In this document: positions 13,230 through 25,882 of the stretch, in pieces
How positions within the stretch are numbered: position 1 is the stretch's first letter
How the letters are laid out: every line of letters begins with the position of its first letter
NCBI GenBank assembly: GCA_027627225.1
Contig: CM051032.1
Location: 66,433,045 to 66,497,044, forward strand
Length of the DNA stretch: 64,000 bases
Direction of reading: 5' to 3'
Source: Congeria kusceri
Taxonomy: Eukaryota > Mollusca > Bivalvia > Myida > Dreissenidae
Translations under genes and position numbers: made by a program
The notes under the pieces: model-generated
The model's input: the letters and a program-made list of their open reading frames with translations, nothing else
Told to the model about the DNA's origin: nothing
Databases searched by the model: none

Positions 13230-16200
13230 TACGTAAATACGTACGTACGTATGTATTTACTTATTTATTTATAATTCACTTCATTAAATGTCAATATTAG
13301 AAGAACTGAAGTAAAAGCATATACCTCATAGTTTTTATAGTGCACAAAGCGTTAGAGTGGCAATGAGTAATGTTGTTTCATCACAACTGTAGCAGAAAAC
13401 TTATTTTCTTAGAAAAATATCGCAATTTCATAAAAAATATTAACCTCAAGGAATTCGTCTCTCGCATTCCTATTTTCCAATGAAACACTCCAGGCCAGAG
13501 GGTTTTGTTCGTGTTTGGGGTAAACGTCGGGAGGCCCAATCACTTTCACTGCGCTCCAGGCGTCAGAGCCCTCCACGGTGGGTTTCGCTTGTGATGAGTT
13601 ATTACGGATTTTATTCACCATTGTTCTTCTGAAATATATAGAGGATATTTGCGTTCGGTGTGATAACGTTTAATATCATCACCCCAAAGGGAGACAATAA
13701 ATATTTTTACGAGGGCTTGCGCGAGTGAAAATATGTAAATTACCTCCATTTCCGGTGATGATATTAAGCGTTTTCACACAGAAAACAACTTTTCGTGTTA
13801 TTTTAGACTTTTAAAAAGTTTTATTAATTTATTTTAGTATCAAATTATCCCGGGAATCATGAAGTCATTACGTCAAAATAATGACGCCATTTCACAGTTT
13901 TCATTCCGGCATCGTAGTTTTCATTTACAGTACTGTATCAAATCGGGAACAAAAAAAAAACAGTGAGATATATAGAGAATAACAGGTTACTGCCTGATCT
14001 TGTGTAATATATCAGGTGTGGCTTAGAATAATATAATGTCGAGGCTTGCCGAGCCGTTATTTTATTCGTGCCGAACCTGATATATTACACAAGACCAGGC
14101 AGTAACCTGTTTTTCTATTTATCATACCACGTTTTTCTAAAAATTACACCAAACGAGCTGATTTTTTTTTACATATTTAAAAACTTAGGGCAGCGTTGAT
14201 TTTAATGAGCCGGCTTTTACACGTTCACGTACATGTAGTTATGGAATTCTAAAAGTTGACTGGATAATACCTTATTATTAACATTTCGTAAATATAAATG
14301 AGCTGTTTTGACTACGAATACATAGATTACACACACGTCTATTCATATAAAATTGGAAACGCAAACTGAAATGGATTGCAACGGTCAATTTCATCGGAGA
14401 ACACGCATCGACGAATTATTTTGAGACGCCAGTTTCATGATTTTGGAGCTGTGTATTGAAATTGACATTTTGAAGATCGTTTCAATAATGACTATAGCGT
14501 GTTCCATTTTTGGTCAAAACATGTTTGAGACTCAACATAAACTGATTCTATGTTTAAACTTTAGTTCATTTATTTAAAATGCATTGAAATAACTGTGTAA
14601 CATTTCCGATATAATATCTAAACAAAATTTGAACCAAACTTTTATCACACATTTAAAGCATATCTTAATGATAAACTTAACACTCATACATTTGACATTG
14701 CACCAATAACTATATTCGATGTCTGGAAAATAATCGACTCTCTGAAGCACAAAAAGCATCAAGACTTGATAATATTGGCCTTAAAATACTCAAACATTGT
14801 GGTGATACTTTTGTCGGTCCGATTACTTCCATTATTAATAAGAGCATACAAAAAGGAATTTTTCCTGACCACCTTTAAGGATGCCTACATTTTACCTTTG
14901 CTTAAAGGTTCAGATAAAAGTGATCTTAACAACTATAGACCAATATCCATACTCCCAACCATTTCAACGATATTTGAGAGACATATTGCACATCAAATTA
15001 AATCATTTCTTGAGAAACACCAATTATTGCACAGTTTCCAGTCTGGTTTTTGTCAAAATCATTCATGTCAGTCTCCATTGATTCGACTTGTAGATTCATG
15101 GTTAAAGAAAATTGATTCTGGGCGAATCGTGGGTTCAGTATTCCTTGATCTCCGAAAAGCATTTGACTTAGTAGATCATGACATTTTACTTGAGAAACTC
15201 TGTATGTACCATTTCTCTGAAAGTGCGCTTACCTTGATGCAGTCTTACCTATCTAATAGAAGACAATGCGTTAAGGTGGGATAAAATAAGTCATCTTGTC
15301 AAAATATTAAGGCCGGAGTACCACAGGGGTCTATTCTTGGCACGCTACTATTTCTGATATACATTAGCGACATTCCCTTTTTTATTCAAAATTCAACTAT
15401 TGATCTTTATGCTGATGACTCCTCTATACACATATCGGACTTTAACATTCAAAATATACAACGCTCATTGCAAAATGACTTGGACATAATATCTACTTGT
15501 TTTGCCTTCAACAATATGTCCATACATCCGAACAAAACGAAATGCATGGTATTATCAAATGCTAATAAATCTGCAAATAATCTCACACTTAATATTAAAA
15601 GCATTATTCTTGAACTAGTAAATGATTTCAATTTACTCGGAATAACTGTTGACAAGCATCTCACATGTCAATCGCATATTAATAACCTCTGTCGTAAACT
15701 CAATTCTAAACTAGCCTTATTGAAAAGAAGTAACTGCTTCCTTAATTATGAAACAAAGAAATTATTTTACAACTCATATCTATGGACTATTGTTGTACAT
15801 TATGGTGTTCAGCAAAAATATCAAACTTAGAGAAATTAGTTTCTATACAGAAACAGGCTGCACAAATTATAATGAATAAACCGTTTTCATTTGATAACAG
15901 GTGTACTTTCCTTTTTGGAACTATCGTATATAATTGTCTACACGGTTCAATGCCTTCTTATTTGAATGACGTAATTACCTTATCAAATAACAATGCATAC
16001 ACTCTAAGATCCACCACCCACAACGATTTATCATCTGTTGCATTTAAAACCAACTATTGAAAACGAACTTTCGCTTATTGTGCAAGAAATGTATGGAACT
16101 TAATTCCGATAAATATTAGACAAGCATCTACAATTAATACTTTCAAACGGAACTTAAAAAAATACTTCATAACAAATCAATAATGTTTTATGTATTGATA

Positions 16201-16286
16201 CTGTTTTTTGTGTGTGTTTTTTTTTACAGTTTACGTTTGCATTGTGATTTTCTGTTGTTTTGAAAAAATGTAACAACTATATAGTA

Positions 16287-16360
<74 letters not shown>

Positions 16361-19323
16361 TGGTTGTTGTTGTTGTTTACTGGCTAATATGTTTTACGTA
16401 TGCATGATCTTGGATAAGCTAATGTTTATATAATGTATGTTTATTGAAGACCACATTGTAAAAAAGAAATGTTGTTTCTTAATTCGTAAAATAAAGTTGT
16501 TATTATTATTATTATTATTATGGATGATTTAATGTTCCATTGATGACGTCATACCACTACCAAAGTGCGGGTTTATTTGAATATTTAAAAAATAAAGTTT
16601 TTTATTTATGACGATTAAAAATAATAAACTATATACGTTCTTGGTATCAAGTTGTTTGTTTTGTTAAATCTGATTCATTTTTACTGAAAATGTTGACTTT
16701 AGAAGTGGATTTCGAGTAATATGACGTACCTCCAAACATTAACTGTTATAAACGCTTCTGATATGATAAAAAAATAAATATATCAGGCACCTTTGTATCA
16801 GGCCGATATCAGCATAGTGGTATGATAAAAGGATATATCTCACTGATATGTTTGTATGTCTCACTAGTTAGCATAAAATAAAAGAAGGAACTACAGCTAT
16901 TCTTAAATCTAAACATTAACGTAAGTTCTAGTTTCATTAGCAACTTACAAACAACCATGAAAGACATAGGCCTTTTGTTGATTATGATTAATTTTATGAT
17001 TAAATACAAATATTTTACACCATTTGTTTAAGAATTAAACATTGAAATATTTATTCAAGTCTTTTATACGTTGACGTATACATTTAAATTACATGTCATT
17101 GTAGTTAAAAGATGTCTTAAAGTAACCTTTATTTGCGCTTTTTGTTGTATGTAAGGTACTATAATTTTTTTCAGAGGTAATTTTTATTTTAAGTGGTTAG
17201 TGTATTTTTAAAAACGTTGTGGAAACGTTCTTTAAATGTATTTAAATAATTATACGTAATAGCAGTTATGCCACGAGTGTATGAAACATGCTTACGAATG
17301 ATGCACGCAGGGAGACTTGTCCAATGTCCATCGTTACATGTGATGGTTTTCTCTCCCTCTGTTTTATATCCAGGGAGACACGTGACCAGTTTTCTGTTGC
17401 CCTGGCTGTTTCTATTGCCAAGGACTTGACCTTGGCATTCTGAATCAGAGAAAAATATATGGCAAGGAACCGTGAGAGAAGGTACTACGCAGTACCCCTG
17501 ATGTTCAAAAACATACAAGAATCCGTTCACATTTTTGTATTTTACATCTTACATCTTGAGTATCTTGGTTGGTTCGTTAGGCTAAAAATGAAATAACATA
17601 GTTTTATTATTTGTGTTGTTGTTTTGTACTAAATAAATTATTTTCGCAAACAATATTCATGTTCATTAGGCATACAAGTTAAAATAGCACACCGTACGCA
17701 TGAGTGCGTGTATACATGTAGCTTGTTATCATGGCAGTTCTTTGCTTGCATACCCTCTCTAGTGCATAATAAGGGTCGTTCCGTTAACAGGACAGACATT
17801 GCTACACTCTGTTATCACCTGAAACACAGATATGTAACTGACATTTAGCTGAATACAATATTAAATAAACGGATCTATATTTACACCTTCGTTCACAAAA
17901 TAAATTGACATAAAGTATAATATTTTTACATTTAGGTGACAAACCAATAACAAAAAAATACAATTTCGCTGTGTGTTTTACATGCCAAATGCAAGAATCT
18001 AAGAATAGTAAGTGGTGCGCTTCAATAAATACGTTTAGTTATGCTTTTGAAAATTCGTAAAAAAAACTTCGGTTAAATTTTAATATTTGTAATATATAAC
18101 CTTCGACTGCATCGCGCTCTTCAGTACGATGGCACAATCTGTGAGAAAAGTATACATATTTTCATCGTTCGGATCAATGTACAAGTTACACATTTTCAAC
18201 CATGGTCTTCTACCACATTCCTCCATACATTTGTTTATTGTTATGTCTTCTCCAAACATTAGAACGTGCCCAAGGGTGTCGAAACTTGCTCCCAATTTTA
18301 TCGGTGCAGATACTGTTTCAGAATATCCGACAGACAGAATCTGCGTCAAATACCAAAACCAGAAGCATTTTCGTACTGTTTAACTGATTGTCTAGCGCTG
18401 TTTATGAACCCAAACTATGAGCAGTTTCTATTTTTTAAACTAAATTGACTGGCGTCTGTTTGATTCAGCGGCATCGCACCTAATGAATTCAGATACTGAA
18501 ATCCAACAACAGCATTTATGCGATGGTTCGTGAATGGATGTGTTTATTGTGTCTTCTTTCTTTATTCTCACAGATGAAACAAATACATCCAAGCTCAATC
18601 AATGGAGAGTCAATAAGTGGAATAATAAACCGGCATTCTGGACCTATAACCAACTGACTTTAGATATTCATTATTAACCATCTACATATCATCTTTCAAA
18701 AGCCACCTTCAATGTAGACTGATTTATGGCAATTGTATATATGTACTCCGTTTATATACGTTGGAGACATTACCCTCGCAGAACAAGTTTATAATATAAT
18801 ACTGGTTTACTGGTTTATACTGGTTTAATAAAACACCAGTAACTTATGTCAGCAATATATCTAATGGTCAAGTTGTACATGTTTATATATGCATGCTTCA
18901 GCCCCATAACACTTTTAGTAAGAGCATCGTAAATAACTACATGATTCATGTAGATTCTTGCAATGGTGCTTCTAAGAATATTCATATTCATAGAATCAGG
19001 CAACATCATAAACTGTTTTAATTATTATAGAAAACATAACTTTAATTGTTATTATAAATAAAATAATGTGTGATTATTGTTATAGAGTTACTAAATGATT
19101 TATTTAATATAACTGTACATGAATTATAAATGTTGAGTAAACTTGTGTGTAACTATATTTAAACATTGTGCATCACTATATTTCAAACTCGTGAATTGTT
19201 TATATATGACATGTGCTTGTGAATAAATAATATTATGTAGAAACCTAAAAAAACGGTTACCACTCACAACAAGTATCATCAGCTCCGGGTACCGGTTGAA
19301 CGATCTAACGTTACTCGAAATAT
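11924..19323 (-). CDS. Gene A: secreted PAN-Sushi-discoidin-like protein
   Basis: Exons read on minus are as follows. 19323-19268 is a candidate signal-peptide exon (ending ELMILV, low confidence). 18340-18101 is a PAN/apple domain with INKCMEECGRRPWLKMCN and DCAIV. 17818 to about 17762 starts VITECSNVCP. 17497 to about 17299 is a complete Sushi/CCP module, VTCLPGY...TITCNDGHWTSLPAC. 13628-13445 contains VIGPPDVYP and EFLE. 12707-12531 contains VGRVDIYETYMAGSV and ITLW. 12022-11924 contains NVIRINMDASVSSDYIEVDA and the stop TGA. The last three exons join in phase 0. They form a jelly-roll, F5/8-like domain resembling, from memory, the N-terminal region of FBXL4. Two joins are not clean: an in-frame TAG at 17761-17759, and a phase mismatch between the Sushi exon and 13628. 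Either small exons are missed or the gene is damaged. Extracellular recognition or adhesion is the likely role. Confidence 0.65.
12050..12313. mobile_element. Palindromic MITE-like element, copy 3
   Basis: A full-length copy of about 264 bp with ends tgaggcgtgtggtgggaaac and ...cacacgacacgcctca. It lies in the last intron of gene A, 28 bp upstream of the final exon's acceptor. It is built of two internally palindromic halves separated by a spacer that includes 'tttagaagagactttcttg'. Confidence 0.9.
12718..12900. repeat. 93-bp tandem duplication at an exon edge
   Basis: The block starting agaaacaaatgaaatggtat occurs at 12718 and again at 12811, nearly identical, and runs into the (GT)n tract. 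It begins about 10 bp from the acceptor of the gene A exon 12707-12531. Confidence 0.85.
12890..13262. repeat. (GT)n / (GTGC)n / (GTAT)n compound microsatellite
   Basis: There are two long GT-rich blocks (about 12895-13014 and 13079-13262) with GCGT and TACG interruptions, separated by about 65 bp of unique DNA. Long open frames across it on both strands are repeat artefacts. Confidence 0.95.
13657..13784. repeat. Foldback element
   Basis: The arms gtgtgataacgtttaatatc (from 13658) and gatattaagcgttttcacac (to about 13779) are inverted and enclose a loop containing acgagggcttgcgcgagtga. It is 30 bp upstream of the gene A exon at 13628. Confidence 0.7.
13973..14115. repeat. Foldback element
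   Basis: The arms ataacaggttactgcctgat...tgtaatatatcaggt and acctgatatattaca...aggcagtaacctgt are close inverted repeats of about 45 nt. The loop carries cgaggcttgccgag, as in the neighbouring foldback at 13657. Degenerate 'atatcaggc' and 'tatgataaa' pieces of the same type reappear at 16755-16850, on the far side of the LINE. The LINE may therefore have inserted into such DNA. Confidence 0.75.
14560..16520 (+). pseudogene. Broken LINE (CR1/jockey-type reverse transcriptase)
   Basis: A non-LTR retrotransposon fragment in a gene A intron. Reverse-transcriptase signatures appear in order: NNYRPISILPTISTIFERHI (from about 14928), FLDLRKAFDLVDH (about 15140), GVPQGSIL (about 15312) and YADD (15408-15419). 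The frame is interrupted at about 14875 (a TAA after PDHL), by TAA at 15282, and again after about 15830. The copy is therefore inactive. Its 3' end has AATAAA-type sequence followed by a (TTA)n tail at 16498-16520, with another (TTA)n/(GTA)n block at 16288-16360. Microsatellite-like tails fit CR1/L2 groups; the clade call is from memory. Confidence 0.85.
16521..17298. other. Gene A intron, no further exon seen
   Basis: AT-rich intronic DNA between the LINE remnant and the Sushi exon. The region 16755-16850 repeats short 'atatcag' and 'tatgataaa' words seen in the foldback DNA at 13973. The missing phase-adjusting exon of gene A, if it exists, could lie here, but I could not identify it. Confidence 0.35.
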
Positions 19324-19795
19324 CTGCAAGTAAATTCTTAAATATTATAACGACAAATTCATATCCTATCACATAAAAAAGTTGAGTAGTAATAATTATT
19401 GTATATATTTTAATTTGTGAACTACACAAAAGGTCAGTTTATGTGCAACGTATCATCGTAAGTTTTATATGACCGCATCATACGTTGTGTGATAAGAAAG
19501 AAATGCTAATAAGAATTCTCTCCTGCTGTAGCAACTTGAGTTTCGCTTTGTTTATATTTAAGTTATAGTTGATGGCAATGTTCCAGGCTGCAGACTTAAA
19601 ATGATTATTGTTCATACAACGTAAATAAGACTACGTTCAATACATTCCGTGGAAATATATCTCTTCTTCTTGCTTTTTTATTCTAATGCATATATTAAAA
19701 CTATATTTTACAAGAAATACTCAAAAAACCCATAATAAGTGTCAATATATAATTACCAAACCTGTAACTACCAATCAAGCGTTTCAAGATGCACG
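18385..19795. other. Upstream part of gene A, mostly unassigned
   Basis: Apart from the candidate exon at 19323-19268, which has a good acceptor (ttacttgcag) and donor (gtgagt), no exon is supported. A hydrophobic open frame on minus at 20148-19918 could be another signal-peptide exon, but its phase does not fit. Confidence 0.3.
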
Positions 19796-19799
19796 TACA

Positions 19800-19936
19800 T
19801 GGACAATAGCTGACAATCAATGAATATTGAACTCATCCCTCGATGGCCATAACAAATCCTGCGTCAATGGACAATAGCTGACAATCAATAAATATTGAAT
19901 TCATCCCTCGATGGCCATCACATATCCTGCGTCAAG
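19800..19936. repeat. 68-bp tandem duplication
   Basis: The block tggacaatagctgacaatca...atccctcgatggccat...tcctgcgtcaa occurs twice in a row (from about 19800 and 19867) with a few substitutions. Confidence 0.9.
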
Positions 19937-20878
19937 TGCTTGCCTTTGGCTACATCCGGAAAGTTTACATATTGAACTGTGTGTACATTTGATGAGTATT
20001 TAACAGTTTTATTGTCTTCGCATACAATAGAGTCACTTAGAAAATTTACAACGGATAAATCAGACACCAAATGTAATGAAACAACAGTTAGCAGCAAATA
20101 ATAATCGGTGCATAGAATGTAAAGAGGCCTGTGCGTTCGTGCGATCATACATTTTTTCTCTGATGTTTATCTAGATTTAAATAATAAATACACTGTGTTT
20201 CTTCTGTATCTTTTATAAGTATAACAACATAAGACTTTCTTTTTTGTTTAAGAGGTATTCAAATAACGTAATGAAACATGGCATCGAGCTAAGAGTTAGC
20301 AACCCACGCGTTGTAGACTGCCTGAAATATAAGACTTTATGTTGCTTGTAATTGTTTCTCTCATCCTGATGCAGTTCGATGTTCATATTGTTTATATACA
20401 AACACATCCAACGCAGACAATTCATCACCGTTGGGGCTAGTGGATTTGCATGCATGCAACAACAACGAAAGGAAAACTAATAATTTTTGTATATGCTTCG
20501 ATATTAGTTTTTGGGAATCTGAGAACGCTATCGATTTGCTATTTTGCGCAATTCTTTTAGTATAATTATGCACACATGTATGATTTAACATTGGTTGGAA
20601 TTGGCAGATCGTTAATGGATTTATAAATACGCCTACACAGTTCTAGGCCGAGAGCGTCGTTTCGTAAATGCAGTTTTTTTAACGATACATTAATGCCTTT
20701 CTGCATGGCTCACCGCTTTGCCAAACAAAGCTTGTCAATATGTCAATAGACAACTAAACAAATCGAATTCAAGTTAAATATACACTATATAGCTAATCAA
20801 ATAAAATAGAACAAAAATCGAATAACTGGAAGTCTTTTTATTGAAGAATTACTAAGTTTAATAGGGAATGTTTTAAAG
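19937..20878. other. No gene seen
   Basis: AT-rich intergenic DNA between the 68-bp duplication and the 16-bp satellite. Apart from the hydrophobic minus frame noted at 20148-19918, nothing is recognised. Confidence 0.35.
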
Positions 20879-20883
20879 CAGCC

Positions 20884-21267
20884 ATTGCATGAGCTCTCTA
20901 TTGCTTGAGCTCTCTATTGCTTGAGCTCTATATTGCTTGAGCTTTCTATTGCCTGAGCTCTCTATTGAATGTGCTCTTTATTGCTTGAGCTTTCTTTTGA
21001 TTGATCTCTCTATTGCTTGATCTCTCTATTGCTTGAGCTCTCTATTGCTTGATCTCTCTATTGCTTGATCTCTCTATTGCTTGAGCTCTCTATTGCTTGA
21101 TCTCTCTATTGCTTGAGCTCTCTATTGCTTGAGCTCTATATTGCTTGAGCTCTCTATTGCTTGAGCTCTCTATTGCTTGAGCTCTCTATTGATTGAGCTC
21201 TATATTGCTTGATCTCTCTATTGCCTGAGCTCTCTATTGCCTGATCTCTCTATTGCCTGATCTCTCT
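20884..21267. repeat. 16-bp minisatellite (ttgcttgagctctcta)
   Basis: About 24 copies of a 16-bp unit containing the palindrome gagctc, with a frequent gatctc variant and occasional cctg or attg changes. The right end stops abruptly beside the TIR element at 21277. Confidence 0.95.
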
Positions 21268-21276
21268 TGGTATTGA

Positions 21277-22923
21277 TAAGGCCTAAATGAAAATTAAGTG
21301 TGTTTGCCCTTTACCGACTGTCCCACAAAAAAGCTGCCGACTTTTTGCAAATTCTGCGGTAATTAGTTTTTTATTTAGTTAGTTTTTCTTGCTTTAAATT
21401 TCTTTTTTTTATTCGCTCACAGCTTTCATAGGCTACAATTTTGATCAGTAAGGCGCTGGAACAAAAAAAGTATAATGCGTTTGAGAGTGAAAACAAGCGC
21501 CTAGTGACCGGATACTAGTAAACATGGTGTGTTTCACGTTTTGTCGTGTACACACCGGTCGACGAATGACGTCATCAACTGTGTATAGAATTACGTTTTT
21601 TTTTCAAGGTTAGATACCAGTAAATAGTAGGGTGGTCCCCTTGAAAGTTGTCCGTATATGAAATAGTTCGTTTTTTCTTCTATCAAAGAAAGAGACATTT
21701 CGCATAACAGACACTTGTTTAAGTGGTTATTTCCTGAAAACGACATGTTTTGTGCATTTTGATGTATAATGACACCGAATTACTTGAAATTTGAATATTC
21801 TGCAGTTTATGTATAGGCAGCATGTGCTTTTGTCGAAATAGTGAGTGTTTCTTACGAGTGACTACAATCAAGTAAGATGAATTTTCTTAGAAGTAGCATC
21901 ACATCTTTTTTATTTAAATTTTGAAAGCAGAGAGAACCATCTTTCCAAAGAGATCAGACTCGCAATATCTGAATCATAGAATACCAGGAGGTTTTGCTGT
22001 TTTACAATGGGACCATATGGAGATGTGATTTACCTGTTTCTAACCTTCAGCGTGTTTGTAAAAATCAATAAATAAATACAACATTCATAAAGTTGAAACA
22101 AGTAAAACTTGGGATCATGTATTGTATGATCTATTGTGCGTGATAGACGAGATCAAGAAAATTACCGACAGAGTTTCGATTTCAGTTGGCAAATCAACAA
22201 GTGGCTGTGCAGAAAAGTTTCACCCTGATATTAACAAATTTAGTTTCAATACCGGTTTTGTTATGGAATAATTTTTCTATTAGCAGACAAAGTTTTACAT
22301 ATGATACTAGTAACTGTTCTTTGTTAAACTGTCATTTGAAAAAAACAACACAGTTTATATTTGACAGAGACATGCGAGTTAACAACATTTCTGATATTCC
22401 TATTTGTGATAGTTTCAATAAATTATTTTTTAATTTTCAATACATTGATTTGACATTTTTCTAGCCAAACAGTATGTACTTGTACTGTATTAATATGATT
22501 GGGACTGTCTAGTCAGTTTAGCCATTGATAGAAATACACGTGTTTTCTTTTCAGACAATATGTATCTATATTGTATTAATTAACATGTGTGTCTAGTCAA
22601 TTCAGACATTGGTATTCAATAGAATACATGTACTTCACAATTTGTTTTTAAAGCATTGCGTATTCTATTTTATGTTATGTCCCTTATTAAAGCAAGTTTT
22701 ACCACGTATAATCTTGGTTGTATCAATCAAGATGAAGAAAGTAATTGTGATTTTGAAACAAAGATACAACTATAATATATTGCTATTTAAATGACGACAT
22801 TCATGTATGACAACGATTAAATTCTCGGTATCAAATAAAATATTATTCCTACCTAACGACCCACCTCTAAAATTTCGGATCGGTAAAGGGCAAACAAAAT
22901 ATGTTTTAATTTAGGCCTAATAG
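21277..22923. mobile_element. Putative 1.65-kb TIR element
   Basis: The left end (aaggcctaaatgaaaattaa then tgtttgccctttaccga) is the inverted counterpart of the right end, which on minus reads ttaggcctaaattaaaac... then gtttgccctttaccga. The inverted arms are about 45-50 bp and roughly 80 percent similar by eye. The interior is AT-rich with no recognisable transposase; a plus-strand open frame at 22186-22464 has no domain signature. It is probably a non-autonomous or eroded DNA transposon. Confidence 0.55.
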
Positions 22924-24289
22924 TCGTTACCTTCAGATTTTATGAAATGGTCGTTATATACCCATGTCAATGTTTCGTTTGTTGGTTTTGTTTGCGCTAC
23001 GTTTTAGAAATATGCAATTCACTTTATTTACTGCTACGTGTTATGTTTTAAGTAAATATTATATTGCCTGGGACTCTTATATAAACACAGAATCTGCATA
23101 TTTTAGATATTGGTCATCACTTTGCACGTTAAATATTTCCACATACGTCTGTAATGTTCAAATTTATTGAGTGTCCGTCATATTCCTATGAATTTAGTGG
23201 AATTAATTATAACCTGAACTATGAAAGAGTTTACACAAAAGCGTGCATGCTTACCCTCTATGCATGTTACTAATGTTGTGAATGGAACAAATGGTAGCTC
23301 CATATTCAACATACTGCACCCAACATTTAGACACAGTTTCGTCCGTGGTTTGCTTCTCTTATTTCATAGTACTTCATAAAGATAAAGAACATAGTTTATT
23401 AGTATATATGTTTATATTAAAATGGGTGAACGTTGTTGTAAAGCATTATATTAAATTCAAATGGTATAATTCAAATTACTGTATTAACGAAGCGAACCAG
23501 ATGATACAGTTATGTTGCCAAATTGGCATTACGAGTTGATATATTTGCTTTTTATTACATGGTTTTAGACAACCCTTTGTAACATAGCACAACTTCATGT
23601 TACATTAACCGACGAAATCCCTTATATCCTTTTAAATGTACACGTTCTAGAAATACCTGCTTCGGCCGTAGTTAGGAATATGATTTATAAAGTATAATAA
23701 GTATCAAAAGTCGTACGAATATAATATACATATATTTTTCAAAACTTATCATAGCCGGCCATTTCAAAGTTCAAAGACAGGTTTGCGTTGTTTTACGAAC
23801 ATGTAAGAACAAAATAATCAGAAATTTAAATGTTGGTGCTTGATGGTTTGCTAGGTGAAAATTACCATTTCCATTCCATACGCCCAAATGCTACACTGTC
23901 AATACCAATACTCAATGTTGGAAACAAAAGCAACAGACTCAATGTCTGGACTATTATTAAGATATGAGACTACTTATACGTTAAGACGTGTAGAAAAAAA
24001 CTACACATCATTAATCGATTTTCATTAATGACAAGATGTGATTAAATAACAGAATATTGGTGGTATATTTATGATTCTCTGGTTCGATACTGTGCTTAAC
24101 AACACGAAATGGACCACTTACGGAAATAAATACATCAGATTTGTGAATAAATGTGTCCGAATGTTATTTAATAAACAAAACAATAAATATTAGTCATAAA
24201 AATTCACTGAGTTCAAGATGCCACCAGTTTAACACTATCGATCTCCAATTACCCAATTTTTCGAGCCCAAATGTCCGTGTTTATTCGAG
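22924..24289. other. No gene seen
   Basis: AT-rich intergenic DNA. Short open frames at 22964-23170 and 23282-23539 (plus) show no motifs, signal peptide or splice context that I can support. Confidence 0.4.
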
Positions 24290-25070
24290 TGAAGTAGAGC
24301 TTTTTCACAGGAGTGGCAGCGGGCCCCGAATGATAGCATGTTTGAAGGTGAGGAATCGTTTTTCTATTTTTAGTAACAGTGACCTTGACCTTAATCCAAC
24401 CCACCCCCTATGCAATCCCAAGCGATGTCTTGATTAAAGGTATCTATGTATGAAGTTGAATTACAATAGCTCAATTCTTTCTCGAGTAATTAAGCGGAAA
24501 CCGTTTATTAAGTTTTTCTAACGGTGACCTTGACAGTGACCCCATCCACCCCCTATGTAATCCCAAGCCAGGTCTTGATATAAGGTATCTATGGATGAAG
24601 TTTCATTAAAATATTTCAATTCGTTCTCAAGTTAGAGAGCTGAAACCAACAGTTGACTCCGCCTGAAAATGAAAAATTAACAAAGGGCAATAACTCCAGA
24701 ATTATGAAGTGCAGAGTAACGGTTCTTGTGCACTGCACTACTCCTGAATGAGATCTATCCACCTATGACGTTTCAAGTTAATACCTCTTAAAGTCCAAGA
24801 ATCATGCTACAGGCAAAACGAAATATTAAAAATTAACAAAGGGCAATAACTCCAGAACCATTAAGTGCAAAGTAATGGTTCTTGTGCACTGCACTTCTCC
24901 TTAATGAGATCCATCCACCCCTGAAGTTTCAAATTAATAGCTGAAACGGTTTTAAAGTTATGAAAGAAAAACATGAAAAATGTGGACGGACGGACGGACA
25001 GACGGACAGACAGGGTGATTACTGTAGGGCATCCGCCAAAAATTTGCGGGGCCCTACTGATGTTTTAACC
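24290..25070 (+). repeat. Dispersed repeat with internal duplications
   Basis: Two related blocks (gtgacc...cacccccta..aatcccaagc) occur at about 24371 and 24524. Two more related blocks (aacaaagggcaataactcca, then tgcactgcact) occur at about 24679 and 24835. The end is ggacggacggacagacggac followed by catccgcc..aatttgcgggg. Repeats with the 'gggcaataactccagaa' phrase are common in bivalve genomes in my recollection. The class is unknown and no protein is seen. Confidence 0.7.
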
Positions 25071-25740
25071 TGAAAAAATAAGCAAACCAACCTTATTTGT
25101 GGTTCTTTGGTTACCAGTCATTACAAACACAAATCACCTTAGTTTGATGGATATGTTTGGTAAAAAAGCATTCATATACTGGCAACGTTGTTTGTCGGAG
25201 TTCGACCTAAGAAGCGTGGTTATAAATCCCATATAGCGTATTGTCAATAGACGCTTCCACAAATGTCAATCATATTTACATTAATCTGCAATATTAACCA
25301 ATCATCGCACTTGGATATCACGTTTTTAGCGGTTAAACTATTTCATACAAAAGAGCAGGTGGAATTTGATTTGTGTGTGATATTCTAATGAGCACGTGGT
25401 TATGTATGTGATTTTCGATGAATGGAAATTAATTCTTTAACAATAGCTTGGGAGGAGTTTTAACTATTCGGTCTATTGTTTGCTGTGTTTATCTGTAAAA
25501 CATCGTTATATATTGGCGAAGCACAAAACAAATACAACGCCATTCCTCTTTTTTTTTGTTTGAATTCTGAAACCAATTGTTTACTATACATGATTCCAAA
25601 ATAGAACATTCCAAACCAAAGTGGCATGTCCGTATGAAACAATAATAGTTAATGTACTGTGTACATGTGCTATTATTAAACGCCATCAGGCAATGAAGCG
25701 ACGGATGTTTGTAAAGTCTTCTGATGTTCATCTGCTCCAA
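25071..25740. other. No gene seen
   Basis: Intergenic DNA of mixed composition. Open frames on minus near 25460-25740 are short and without domains. Confidence 0.4.
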
Positions 25741-25754
25741 AAACTAGCGTCACG

Positions 25755-25882
25755 CTCGAATTGACGAGCATGATGCTCGATCTTATGAGCACATGATGCT
25801 CGGCCGAAAGAGCAAGATGCTTGTTTACTGAGCATCATGCTCGTTCATTGAGCATGATGCTCGATCTTCAGAGCATGATGCT
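25755..25882. repeat. Array of GAGCATGATGCTC palindromes
   Basis: At least seven spaced copies or half-copies of the 13-bp palindrome gagcatgatgctc and variants (gagcacatgatgctc, gagcatcatgctc, gagcaagatgcttg). Spacers are 5-10 bp, often 'gatctt' or 'gttca'. Each copy can form its own small hairpin. Confidence 0.85.

Noticed and set aside
12819..13300. Val/Cys and Thr/His repeat proteins on both strands
   Set aside because: These are translations of (GT)n/(AC)n and (GTGC)n microsatellites.
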